Source: an uncultured Eisenbergiella sp.
GTDB taxonomy: Bacteria; Bacillota; Clostridia; Lachnospirales; Lachnospiraceae
NCBI GenBank assembly: GCA_948960675.1
Contig: CARDPF010000110.1
Location: 1 to 9,491, forward strand
Length of the DNA: 9,491 bases
Direction of reading: 5' to 3'
Both the position numbers and the translations under genes were made by a program. The notes under the pieces are model-generated. The model searched no databases. It was not told where the DNA came from and saw only the letters and a program-made list of their open reading frames with translations. Below are positions 1-6,210 of the stretch, piece after piece. Position 1 is the stretch's first letter, and each line of letters opens with the position of its first letter.

Positions 1-438
1 GTCGCGGTTTTCGCGCTGGTAGGGGTAATGGAATGCAGCGGCCTGTTTGAGGATGTGGGCGTCCTGCTGGGGCGTTTTGCAAAGAGCGCGCGCAGTGCCG
101 AGGCGGCCATTGTACTGTCTGCAGGGATTTTGAGCATGGTGACGGGAGTGATCTCGGTGGCCATCGTGGCATTGGGGGATTTGGTGAATGAGATTGGGGA
201 GAAGGCAGGCGTAGACCGGTACCGCAGGGCGAATCTTTTGGATTGCACAGGCTGCGTTTTTTGCTTTTTGGCTCCATGGACGGTACACTGCGTCATTCCA
301 GCCCAGCAGTCTGCCCAGTTTGGGGAAAGCTTTGCCGTAGCGCCCGCTTCCATTCCCTTTGTAAACTATTATTCGATTTGCATGCTGGTCATTTTGGCTG
401 TGGCCATCGTCACGGGGTACGGGAGAAAGCGCCGGTAG
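1..438 (+). CDS. Na+/H+ antiporter, NhaC family (C-terminal part)
   Basis: The reading frame is open from the first base, so the true start lies upstream of the window; the first in-frame ATG at 28 is internal. The 145 visible residues are a membrane-protein C-terminus, with hydrophobic segments near residues 40-65, 85-105 and 120-140 and a basic cytoplasmic tail ending GYGRKRR. The pattern of a YRRANLLD-like loop, then a hydrophobic stretch with LAPWT, then a last helix, matches my knowledge of the NhaC family, which exchanges Na+ (or organic substrates such as malate/lactate in relatives) for protons across the cytoplasmic membrane. The substrate cannot be told from this fragment. The stop is TAG at 436-438, and a hairpin terminator follows about 50 bases later. 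The family call is by pattern recognition, not a search; another ion-transporter superfamily member is possible. Confidence 0.72.
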   Translation, partial: VAVFALVGVMECSGLFEDVGVLLGRFAKSARSAEAAIVLSAGILSMVTGVISVAIVALGDLVNEIGEKAGVDRYRRANLLDCTGCVFCFLAPWTVHCVIPAQQSAQFGESFAVAPASIPFVNYYSICMLVILAVAIVTGYGRKRR

Positions 439-486
439 CAGTCTGGCTGCCGGGAAGCCATCCGGATATTCTGATGGCCCATAACA

Positions 487-515
487 AAAAAACCCTTGAA
501 AATCAAGGGTTTTTT
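487..515. terminator. Bidirectional intrinsic terminator (antiporter / tRNA-Thr)
   Basis: A perfect stem, ACCCTTGA (492-499) with TCAAGGGT (503-510), has a 3-base AAA loop. It extends outward as five more A-T pairs, giving a 13-bp stem. It is flanked by runs of A on the left and T on the right, so it gives a U-tract in either direction. It ends the plus-strand antiporter gene. In minus orientation it begins two bases after the 3' end of the tRNA. Confidence 0.9.
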
Positions 516-516
516 A

Positions 517-589
517 AGCTGCTGACGGGAATCGGACCCGTGACCTCCGCACTACCAATGCGACGCTCTACCGACTGAGCCACAGCAGC
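517..589 (-). tRNA. tRNA-Thr (anticodon GGU)
   Basis: Read on the minus strand, a full 73-nt cloverleaf can be drawn. The acceptor stem GCTGCTG (589-583) pairs with CAGCAGC (524-518). The D-arm is GCTC...GAGC. The anticodon stem TCGCA/TGCGG encloses the loop TTGGTAG, with GGT at 556-554. The T-arm ACGGG/CCCGT has loop TCCGATT. Anticodon GGU reads the Thr codons ACC and ACU. The discriminator base is U (517), and no CCA is encoded, so CCA must be added by tRNA nucleotidyltransferase. It has its own promoter at 616-644 and a terminator directly behind it, so it is probably a single-gene transcription unit. Confidence 0.96.
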
Positions 590-615
590 AAGTTGCTGTC
601 TTGCAACCAAAAGTT

Positions 616-644
616 AGTATAGCATAGAAGGACAGGCATGTCAA
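616..644 (-). promoter_or_regulatory. Promoter of tRNA-Thr
   Basis: On the minus strand a perfect -35 TTGACA (644-639) and a -10 TATACT (621-616) are separated by exactly 17 bases. A TGC directly before the -10 gives an extended -10. The -10 lies 26 bases upstream of the mature tRNA 5' end, which suits a short leader removed by RNase P. Confidence 0.85.
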
Positions 645-688
645 TTAAAATGTGAAAAATTTGCAGAATAAAAGTAACAGTTGTTACT

Positions 689-697
689 ATTCACGGG
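689..697 (+). repeat. Left target-site duplication (ATTCACGGG)
   Basis: The 9-bp sequence ATTCACGGG abuts the left end of the MITE-like element and is repeated exactly, in the same orientation, at 817-825. The bases just outside differ (T688 against G816, C698 against T826), so the repeat is exactly 9 bp. Confidence 0.75.
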
Positions 698-816
698 CAA
701 TGTCATTAAGTTTAACCATGGGCTTTGGGAGACATGCCAACGGCCTGCAAAAGGAGCCGCCTTCCCCGCCCGTTGGCACGCCCCCCCAAAACCCGTGGCT
801 TAACTAAGTGACATTG
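698..816. mobile_element. MITE-like element, 119 bp, non-coding
   Basis: The element begins CAATGTCA and ends TGACATTG. Its two arms, 698-743 and 770-816, form one imperfect inverted repeat: by hand alignment 37 of 46 positions match, with one extra base in the right arm and mostly transition differences. A 26-base unpaired centre (744-769) lies between them. Perfect 9-bp direct repeats (ATTCACGGG) flank it, as expected for target duplication. It encodes no protein, so it would need a transposase supplied in trans. The AGTTAAG motif near the ends recalls IS4-family termini (from memory, IS4 starts TAATGCCGATCAGTTAAG), but that assignment is tentative. As RNA it would form a long hairpin, since many of the differences become G-U pairs. 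Confidence 0.75.
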
Positions 817-825
817 ATTCACGGG
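817..825 (+). repeat. Right target-site duplication (ATTCACGGG)
   Basis: This is the exact direct copy of 689-697, immediately after the right terminus TGACATTG of the MITE-like element. Confidence 0.75.
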
Positions 826-856
826 TCAGGAATGCGCATTTACTGCGCAGACCTGT

Positions 857-878
857 CTGAACTGTTACAACAGTTCAG
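857..878. repeat. Perfect 10-bp palindrome
   Basis: CTGAACTGTT (857-866) and AACAGTTCAG (869-878) are exact inverses separated by AC. The left arm overlaps the GTAACAGTT-type terminal repeat of the older unit, so it may be the original boundary of that unit or a separate hairpin. A further small hairpin, GTAAAA (884-889) with TTTTAC (892-897), follows. It could act in RNA as a stem or in DNA as a protein site; neither is shown. Confidence 0.5.
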
Positions 879-901
879 CAGTCGTAAAAAGTTTTACCGT
901 C

Positions 902-947
902 AAAAGGCCGTAACCGTTTGAATTTGCCAAAACGGTTACGGCCTTTT
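902..947. terminator. Strong terminator downstream of the PBP gene
   Basis: GGCCGTAACCGTT (906-918) pairs perfectly with AACGGTTACGGCC (931-943). It is extended by T919-A930 and four A-T pairs outside, giving an 18-bp stem with a 10-base loop. It lies about 50 bases past the PBP stop in minus orientation, with a short U-tract of four on that strand. The plus-strand U-tract is longer (944-949), so it can also block plus transcription entering the PBP gene. Confidence 0.85.
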
Positions 948-998
948 TTAGTTATGGGAAATTGCGGTAGCGTAAACCATAAAAACCCTGTCCGACAC

Positions 999-3842
999 CT
1001 ACTCGCCGGACGCCGCCGCATCGGCCTGTGCCTGTGCGGCGATGGCGGCATTTTGTGCATTTTGCAGCAGCGCAATTTGCGCATTGAGCTGGTCGATACG
1101 GGCTTGTGCCTGGTTGACGGCATTTTGGGCGATGGCCCTTGCCGTGTCGTCCCCGGCAGCGGCAAGCTGCGCGTCTGCGTTAATCTTGGCCAAGGAGGCC
1201 TCGTTAAGCTGCAGCTGCAACTCCTCCAGTCTCTGGACATATTGGGTGGGATCCACTTTTAATTCCAGTTCCAGGCGCTGTTGTGCGATGATGGCCTCCG
1301 CGTCCGGACTGGCCATAAACACGGCGTCGTGCGGGCAGGTATTCTGCGTTGTGCCGTCCCCGTTTACCATGCCGGTCAGGATGCGTTCGTTTTCCGGGAG
1401 CATGGAGAGTACGCCGGTGGTGGCAAAGGGGCAGCCATCCGAGGCAGGGATTTGGCTGTAAGCGCATACGATGCCCTGATAATGTACGTCGCAGGCTTCC
1501 GTCGGAAGCGTTTCCGGGGTGAAGTATTCCACCCTTACATGATCCCCGCAGAGCGCTTCGTTGGGCAGTTTGCCGGATTCCGAGCAGATGGGCAGCGAAA
1601 CAATGTCTGCAGGACGGTCGAAAGGTTTATTTTCCAGATCGGCGTGGATCTCCTTCATGACCTCCCGCCAGAGCTTTTTGGCCAGATTCCGTTCGTCCCC
1701 GGACCGCAGCTTGGTATTGTTGTCATATCCCGTCCAGGTGGTACAGGTATAATAAGGCGTATATCCGGAAAACCAGACGTCATTGTAATCGGAGGTAGTG
1801 CCGGTTTTGCCTGCAATGGACATGCCGCCAAAATTGACGGAACCGCCGGTTCCCTTTGTCACAACGTCCACCATGGCGCTGGTGAGCAAAAAGGCGGTGG
1901 ACGGCTTGATGACCTGGCGGCTTTCCGGGGCGGTATTGTCCAAAAGGATATTGCCGTCGTGGTCTTTTACGATGCTGTAAAGCTTTGGCTTGATATACTG
2001 GCCGCCGTTTGCGATTGCGGCGTAGGAAGCGTTCAACTCCAAATTGGTGACGCCGTTGGTGATGCCCCCCAAAGCCAGCGGCTGCTTGACGTCGGTATAG
2101 ATTTTGCCGTTTTTCTCCACGCCGTCCACCAGTGTGGTAAAGCCGAAATTCAATAGGTATTCATATCCCAGACGGGGTGTGATCTGCGTCAGGACTTTTA
2201 CCGTCACGATATTTAAGGACTGTTCAATGCCGTAGCGCAGGGAGCAGATGCCCTTATAGCCGGAGGAGTACCAGTTGCTTACCGGTTTTCCGCCCTCATA
2301 GTTAAAAGGGCCGTCCACTTCCACATCTGCCAGCGTCATTCCGGCGCTGTCAAGGGCCGGGGCATAGGTGGAGACGATTTTGAAGGTGGATCCGGGCTGG
2401 CGCACGGTATCGGTGGCGCGGTTTAAGGTGAGGTTTCCTTCCTTGGCCCCCCGGCCGCCTACCATGGCCACCACATAGCCGGTGTGCTGGTCCTCCACGA
2501 TCATGGAAATCTGGGGCTGCGGGGTCAGGGAAATGACTTCCCCGAGTATTTCCGCGTTGGCGGGAACCGTCTCGGCCTTATAAGCGTCAATGGCTTCCTG
2601 TGCGGCTTCCTGTGAATCAAAGAGCAGGTTGAAGGATTTGTTGCCATTCTCCTGCTGGTAGGCCCTAAACATTTCGGAACTGATGTTGACGGCGTCTTCC
2701 CCCTCCACACGGTAGGTCAGCTTATAGCTGAGGAGCCAGCGGACACCCTCCGGGTAGTTTTCCTCATTGGAGCAGATCTGGTCACAGATCCGCTGGATAT
2801 CGGGATCCATCGCCGCATAAATGTTGAGGCCGCCGGAATACACCATGACGTAGGCCTGGGTTTCACTGTAGCCTGCGGCGACCAGGTCGTGGATCACCGC
2901 TTCTTTGACCGCATCTGCATAGAAAGAGTCAATGGAGGATTCCTCCACCACCGCGTTGGTGCTTTGGATACGGTCATAGAGCGCGTTTGTGTCAGCCATG
3001 GCCGTGTCGTACTGGTACTGGGAAATATAGCCCTGCTCCAGCATGTCGTTCAAAACCTTTTCCCGGCGTTTGACATTTTCCTCCGGATGGGAGATGGGAT
3101 TGTAGCGGGAAGGATTTTGGGTGATGCCGGCGATGGCGGCGCACTCGGAAAGGGTCAGTTCCCATACGTTTTTGTTAAAGTAGCGTTTGGAAGCGGCCTG
3201 GACGCCCAGGGTGCTCTGCCCCAGATTGATGGTATTCATGTACTGTTCCAAAATTTTGGATTTGTCGTTTGTGTCTTTTTCCAGCTGGATGGCAAGGTAT
3301 TGTTCCTGAATTTTCCGCTTGATCTGTTCGCCCAGCGTTTTTTCCTGTGTCCAGGTCGTTAAAACGGTATTTTTGATCAGCTGCTGGGTGATGGTGCTGG
3401 CGCCTTCCTTGCGGGCAAATGCGGTTTTCAGGGCCGTGAAACCGGCCCGGAGGATGCCCTTGATGTCAATGCCGTTGTGCTCATAAAACCGTTCGTCCTC
3501 CACGGCGACAAAAGCGTTTGCCAGATAGGCCGGAATCTGCTCCATCGTGACAGGAACACGGTTGGAATCTTCGGCCACCAGCTTTGCGATCTGATTGCCC
3601 TGGGCATCATAAATAAAGGAAGAAAAACGGTTTGGGGTCGCATCCTCCAGCTTAATGGTCGGGGCAGAATCTATGATGCCTTTGAAAACGCCGATTCCGC
3701 CACAGATCCCCACAATCCCGATTCCCAGGATAAAGAGCAGCAATACTTTTGTGAAAGTAAGCAAAAACTTGCGGCTCCAGCGGGTAGAGGTGGAACGGAG
3801 TGTTTTCTTCTTTTTGCGTACACTCTGTTTGCCATAGTTCAT
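999..3842 (-). CDS. Class A penicillin-binding protein (PBP1A-type, bifunctional)
   Basis: This 947-aa membrane-anchored enzyme would polymerise lipid II into glycan strands and cross-link the stem peptides outside the cell membrane. A basic cytoplasmic N-terminus (RKKKK) precedes one transmembrane helix at about 26-55. The GT51 glycosyltransferase domain (about 75-270) shows EDERFYEH with catalytic Glu115, then GASTITQQLIKN (147-158) and the NLGQSTLGVQAAS region (206-218). The transpeptidase domain has all three active-site motifs: STFK (Ser485, Lys488), SLN (542-544) and KTGT (679-682). After about residue 735 comes an extracytoplasmic tail with six cysteines (753, 765, 784, 793, 804, 836), then a Gln/Ala-rich coiled coil (about 850-940). 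The start is set by AGGAGG (3857-3852), nine bases before ATG. It is transcribed alone from the promoter at 3919-3947. Symbols such as pbpA or ponA are used inconsistently, so none is given. Confidence 0.95.
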   Translation of the reverse strand: MNYGKQSVRKKKKTLRSTSTRWSRKFLLTFTKVLLLFILGIGIVGICGGIGVFKGIIDSAPTIKLEDATPNRFSSFIYDAQGNQIAKLVAEDSNRVPVTMEQIPAYLANAFVAVEDERFYEHNGIDIKGILRAGFTALKTAFARKEGASTITQQLIKNTVLTTWTQEKTLGEQIKRKIQEQYLAIQLEKDTNDKSKILEQYMNTINLGQSTLGVQAASKRYFNKNVWELTLSECAAIAGITQNPSRYNPISHPEENVKRREKVLNDMLEQGYISQYQYDTAMADTNALYDRIQSTNAVVEESSIDSFYADAVKEAVIHDLVAAGYSETQAYVMVYSGGLNIYAAMDPDIQRICDQICSNEENYPEGVRWLLSYKLTYRVEGEDAVNISSEMFRAYQQENGNKSFNLLFDSQEAAQEAIDAYKAETVPANAEILGEVISLTPQPQISMIVEDQHTGYVVAMVGGRGAKEGNLTLNRATDTVRQPGSTFKIVSTYAPALDSAGMTLADVEVDGPFNYEGGKPVSNWYSSGYKGICSLRYGIEQSLNIVTVKVLTQITPRLGYEYLLNFGFTTLVDGVEKNGKIYTDVKQPLALGGITNGVTNLELNASYAAIANGGQYIKPKLYSIVKDHDGNILLDNTAPESRQVIKPSTAFLLTSAMVDVVTKGTGGSVNFGGMSIAGKTGTTSDYNDVWFSGYTPYYTCTTWTGYDNNTKLRSGDERNLAKKLWREVMKEIHADLENKPFDRPADIVSLPICSESGKLPNEALCGDHVRVEYFTPETLPTEACDVHYQGIVCAYSQIPASDGCPFATTGVLSMLPENERILTGMVNGDGTTQNTCPHDAVFMASPDAEAIIAQQRLELELKVDPTQYVQRLEELQLQLNEASLAKINADAQLAAAGDDTARAIAQNAVNQAQARIDQLNAQIALLQNAQNAAIAAQAQADAAASGE

Positions 3843-3851
3843 GCAAATAAG

Positions 3852-3857
3852 CCTCCT
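3852..3857 (-). promoter_or_regulatory. Ribosome binding site of the PBP gene
   Basis: A perfect AGGAGG on the minus strand lies nine bases upstream of the ATG at 3842. It supports that start over the unrelated out-of-frame ATG just upstream. Confidence 0.85.
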
Positions 3858-3918
3858 TCAATGATTGGATGGCGGCTGTTTGACCTTAAAAAACGGTCGC
3901 CTTTAGCAATTTTTCCCT

Positions 3919-3947
3919 ATTATAGCAAACAAGGACGGGTAAGTCAA
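3919..3947 (-). promoter_or_regulatory. Promoter of the PBP gene
   Basis: On the minus strand -35 TTGACT (3947-3942) and a perfect -10 TATAAT (3924-3919) are spaced by 17 bases, with TGC before the -10. The leader would be about 70 nt. It is divergent from the yigZ promoter, and the two -35 boxes are about 50 bases apart. Confidence 0.85.
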
Positions 3948-3999
3948 ATGCCATGAAATAACCTCTTTACAAGTATTTGCCCATTTCGGGATTTTATGC

Positions 4000-4027
4000 T
4001 TGCCAAAAGCCGGGAAGGTGTTAAGAT
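4000..4027 (+). promoter_or_regulatory. Probable promoter of yigZ-mgtE-xth
   Basis: TTGCCA (4000-4005) and TAAGAT (4022-4027) are 16 bases apart, and the start codon of yigZ lies 28 bases further on. The -10 deviates from consensus, so this is a moderate sigma-A type match. No better pair is seen in the divergent spacer on this strand. Confidence 0.6.
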
Positions 4028-4055
4028 AGAAGGGGAAGTTTAAAAAGGAGTTGGT

Positions 4056-4706
4056 ATGGGGAATCAGGAAAATTGGGAACCTTATAAGGTAGTGCTTTTG
4101 GGAGGGCAGGGGGAACTGGTGGAAAAAAAATCCCGGTTCATAGCCAATGTCCGCCCCGTAAACACCGAGGAGGAGGCGGTTGCCTTTACCGAAGAGATGA
4201 AGAAAAAATACTGGGATGCCCGTCACAACTGTTCTGCCTTTGTCATCGGGAGGCGGGGGGAGGTGACCCGCTGCAGTGACGACGGGGAACCGCCGCAGAC
4301 GGCGGGACGCCCGATGCTGGAGGTGCTTTTGGGGGAGGAAATCCGCAACGTGGCGGTAGTTGTGACCCGGTATTTTGGGGGAACCCTGCTGGGGACGGGG
4401 GGACTGGTGCGCGCCTATGCAGGTGCTGTAAAGGCAGGGCTTGCGGCCTGCAAGGTGGGCCTTATGCGGTTTGGCGTCCGGCTGGCAGTGGATACGGATT
4501 ATAACGGAATTGGGAAAATCCAGTATATTTTGGGAAAGTACCATATTTCCCCGGAAAAAACCGATTACACGGAGAGGGTACGGCTGCAGGTGCTTGTGCC
4601 AAAGGAGCAGGCGGGCGCGCTTTGCAAGGAGATTACGGAGGCGACTGCAGCCAGGGCAGTTCTCACAGAACTGGAACGGTTGTATTTTATTGAAGAAAGG
4701 GATTGA
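4056..4706 (+). CDS. yigZ: YigZ/YvyE family protein (IMPACT-type, UPF0029)
   Basis: This 216-aa soluble protein matches the typical length of bacterial YigZ/YvyE. The N-terminal domain (about 15-130) carries the family signatures: KSRFIA (25-30), WDARHNCSAF (53-62), SDDGEPPQTAGRP (74-86) and VVVTRYFGGTLLGTGGLVRAY (101-121). It shares its fold with eukaryotic IMPACT, a Gcn1-binding translation regulator. The C-terminal ~70 residues correspond to the small DUF1949 domain. The biochemical role in bacteria is not established; links to translation or nucleic-acid binding are proposals from fold only. AAGGAG lies five bases before the ATG. It is the first gene of a probable operon with mgtE and xth, though the 138-base gap before mgtE leaves room for separate control. 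Confidence 0.92.
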   Translation: MGNQENWEPYKVVLLGGQGELVEKKSRFIANVRPVNTEEEAVAFTEEMKKKYWDARHNCSAFVIGRRGEVTRCSDDGEPPQTAGRPMLEVLLGEEIRNVAVVVTRYFGGTLLGTGGLVRAYAGAVKAGLAACKVGLMRFGVRLAVDTDYNGIGKIQYILGKYHISPEKTDYTERVRLQVLVPKEQAGALCKEITEATAARAVLTELERLYFIEERD

Positions 4707-4730
4707 CTGTGGATATTGCGCAATCCGAAA

Positions 4731-4844
4731 AAGGAGGTGGTTTTATGACGAACAGTGACAGTAGCGTACCGCGACGAAGTTTTGGTTGTAGAACCACGGA
4801 CGGGCCCGGTATGCCTCTTTTTACGGGCCAAAAGGAGGATTGCG
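4731..4844 (+). ncRNA. Structured leader of mgtE with SD-masking hairpin (candidate cis-regulatory RNA)
   Basis: Three helices can be drawn by eye. Helix A: GCGTACCG (4764-4771) with CGGTATGC (4807-4814), one G-U pair. It encloses helix B: TGGTT (4783-4787) with AACCA (4792-4796), a four-base loop. Helix C: CCTCTTTTT (4814-4822) with AAAAGGAGG (4830-4838), nine pairs including one G-U and a seven-base loop; it buries the whole mgtE ribosome binding site. An alternative helix D, GGCCCG (4803-4808) with CGGGCC (4824-4829), would break part of A and place CCTCTTTTT in its loop, leaving the ribosome binding site free. The layout suits a translational switch in front of a Mg2+ transporter. I do not recognise the M-box or any other known class. 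A 49-codon small ORF also runs through it. Confidence 0.5.
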
Positions 4845-4894
4845 ATGGAAAATATTATGGATGTGCGGGTGATGGAGGAATTGCTCGCCAATAA
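4745..4894 (+). CDS. Possible 49-aa leader peptide overlapping the mgtE start
   Basis: An ATG at 4745 is preceded by AAGGAGGTGG (4731-4740), the best ribosome binding site in this intergenic region and well spaced. The frame runs 49 codons to TAA at 4892-4894, in a different frame from mgtE, ending 47 bases inside mgtE. The product is hydrophilic and unrecognised: SSVPRRSFGCRTTDGPG is followed by a Gly/Asp/Cys-rich end. It includes codons such as CGA CGA and AGA. Translating ribosomes would cross the SD-masking hairpin and open it, so it could couple or control mgtE translation. Against it being a functional peptide: no family is known to me, and the region may be constrained as RNA instead. 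Confidence 0.35.
   Translation: MTNSDSSVPRRSFGCRTTDGPGMPLFTGQKEDCDGKYYGCAGDGGIARQ
4830..4838 (+). promoter_or_regulatory. mgtE: Ribosome binding site of mgtE, inside a hairpin
   Basis: AAAAGGAGG precedes the mgtE ATG by six bases and decides the start at 4845. The same nine bases are fully complementary (one G-U) to 4814-4822, so the site may be masked when that hairpin forms. Confidence 0.75.
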
Positions 4895-6194
4895 GCAGTA
4901 TACAAAAATCAGGCAGGCCTTGGAGGAGTGCAACGAGGCGGATATTGCGGCGGCGCTTGAGAAAATGGAGAAGGAGGATATGCTGCGGGTGTTCCGCATT
5001 CTGCCAAAAGATCTGGCGGCGGAGGTTTTTTCCTATCTGGACGTGGACAACGAGCAGTTTGTCATTACCTCCCTGTCCGATAAGGACGCGGGACTGATTG
5101 TGGATCACCTGATGGCGGACGACGCGGCCGACCTGATGGACGAGATGCCCGCCAATATCGTAAAAAAGATATTGGCAAACGCCAGCCCGGAAACCAGGCG
5201 GGACATCAATCATCTGCTGCGTTACCCGGAGGATTCTGCCGGCAGTATCATGACGGTGGAATATGTGGATTTGAAGGAGAACCTGACGGTGGAGGCGGCC
5301 ATTGACCGGATCCGTAAGGTGGGGGTGGACAGTGAGACCATCAATATCTGCTATGTGCTGGATGTGGGGCGCCATCTGATCGGTACGGTTTCCCTGCGGT
5401 ATTTGCTTTTGCATCAGGGAGGGGAAATCATCGGCGATTTCATGAATGAAAATGTCATTTCCATCAATACCCTGATGGATCAGGAGGAGGCCGCCGAGCT
5501 TTTTAAAAAATATGATTTTACATCCATGCCGGTGGTGGACAATGAAAACCGGCTGGTGGGCATTATCACTGTGGATGATATCATGGACATCATAGAGGAA
5601 GAGACCACGGAGGATATCGAAAAGATGAACGCCATCCTGCCGGGGGATAAGCCTTACATGAAAACAGGGGTGTTTGAGATTTGGAAAAACAGGATTCCCT
5701 GGCTGCTTTTGCTGATGATTTCGGCCGCTTTTACCGGGCGGATCATCACCTCCTTTGAGGATGCGTTAAGTTCCTGCGTGGTATTGACCGCGTTTATCCC
5801 GATGCTGATGGATACCGGGGGAAACGCCGGTGGGCAGGCCAGCGCGACGATAATCCGGGGATTGTCCCTGAATGATATTGGGTTTTCAGACGCGTTTTTG
5901 GTAGTCTGGAAGGAAATCCGTGTGGCCCTTTTGTGTGGGCTGACGCTGGCGGGCTGCAACTTTTTGAAGCTGATGTATTTGGACAGGGTGGGGGTTACGG
6001 TCTCCTTGGTGGTATGTATGACGCTGGTGGCGGCGGTGGTGATCGCAAAGCTTGTGGGCTGCATGCTGCCCATGGCCGCAAAGCGGGTGGGTTTTGACCC
6101 GGCGGTGATGGCGAGCCCGTTTATCACCACCATAGTGGATGCGCTGTCGCTGATGATTTATTTTAAGTTTGCCACGGTGCTGTTGGGATTATGA
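4845..6194 (+). CDS. mgtE: Magnesium transporter MgtE
   Basis: This is a 449-aa Mg2+ channel/transporter, essentially the usual length (~450). An acidic superhelical N-domain (about 1-130) is followed by two CBS domains (about 131-255; [10 protein letters not shown] at 128-137), which act as the Mg2+ sensor in known MgtE structures. A plug helix rich in acidic residues and five transmembrane helices (about 283-447) come next. The pore region has the conserved P-M--GGNAGGQ motif (319-331) and Asp432, matching the position of the pore Asp in Thermus MgtE as I recall it. ATG 4845 is chosen because AAAGGAGG lies directly before it and the resulting length fits. An in-frame GTG at 4755 would add 30 residues but has no suitable ribosome binding site. 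Second gene of the probable operon; xth starts 16 bases after its stop. Confidence 0.96.
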   Translation: MENIMDVRVMEELLANKQYTKIRQALEECNEADIAAALEKMEKEDMLRVFRILPKDLAAEVFSYLDVDNEQFVITSLSDKDAGLIVDHLMADDAADLMDEMPANIVKKILANASPETRRDINHLLRYPEDSAGSIMTVEYVDLKENLTVEAAIDRIRKVGVDSETINICYVLDVGRHLIGTVSLRYLLLHQGGEIIGDFMNENVISINTLMDQEEAAELFKKYDFTSMPVVDNENRLVGIITVDDIMDIIEEETTEDIEKMNAILPGDKPYMKTGVFEIWKNRIPWLLLLMISAAFTGRIITSFEDALSSCVVLTAFIPMLMDTGGNAGGQASATIIRGLSLNDIGFSDAFLVVWKEIRVALLCGLTLAGCNFLKLMYLDRVGVTVSLVVCMTLVAAVVIAKLVGCMLPMAAKRVGFDPAVMASPFITTIVDALSLMIYFKFATVLLGL

Positions 6195-6210
6195 GAGGAG
6201 CCTGTCTGGG

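Larger units (their letters stand above)
674..868. repeat. Older palindromic repeat unit interrupted by the MITE
   Basis: GTAACAGTT (674-682) and its exact inverse AACTGTTAC (860-868) bound this stretch. If the MITE (698-816) and one copy of its 9-bp target duplication are removed, a compact unit of about 67 bp remains. Its right part folds as CAGG..TGCGCA (827-838) against TGCGCA..CCTG (844-855) with a five-base loop. The left end is itself a small palindrome: GTAACA (674-679), two bases, TGTTAC (682-687). Such compact, structured, AT/GC-mixed intergenic units are typical of dispersed palindromic repeats. Whether it occurs elsewhere in the genome cannot be seen here. Confidence 0.45.

Noticed and set aside
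698..816. The long hairpin as an intrinsic terminator
   Set aside because: No U-tract follows either arm, and the flanking 9-bp direct repeats fit transposition better.
1281..2156. 291-aa open frame on the plus strand, antisense to the PBP gene
   Set aside because: Lies fully inside the PBP gene, whose active-site motifs are intact. The product has no recognisable family and no good ribosome binding site.
3903..4544. 213-aa minus-strand frame opposite yigZ
   Set aside because: Covers the PBP promoter and yigZ, which has full family motifs. No ribosome binding site or domain seen.
4755..4844. N-terminal extension of MgtE from GTG 4755
   Set aside because: No suitable ribosome binding site. 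ATG 4845 has AAAAGGAGG directly before it and gives the usual MgtE length.
4707..4844. M-box or other known metal riboswitch before mgtE
   Set aside because: I could not recognise conserved elements of the M-box, NiCo, yybP-ykoY or fluoride classes, so the leader is left as an unassigned candidate.
6169..6210. Upstream ATG for xth inside mgtE
   Set aside because: Would add 14 residues not found in the family. ATG 6211 gives the canonical [10 protein letters not shown] start with its own ribosome binding site.
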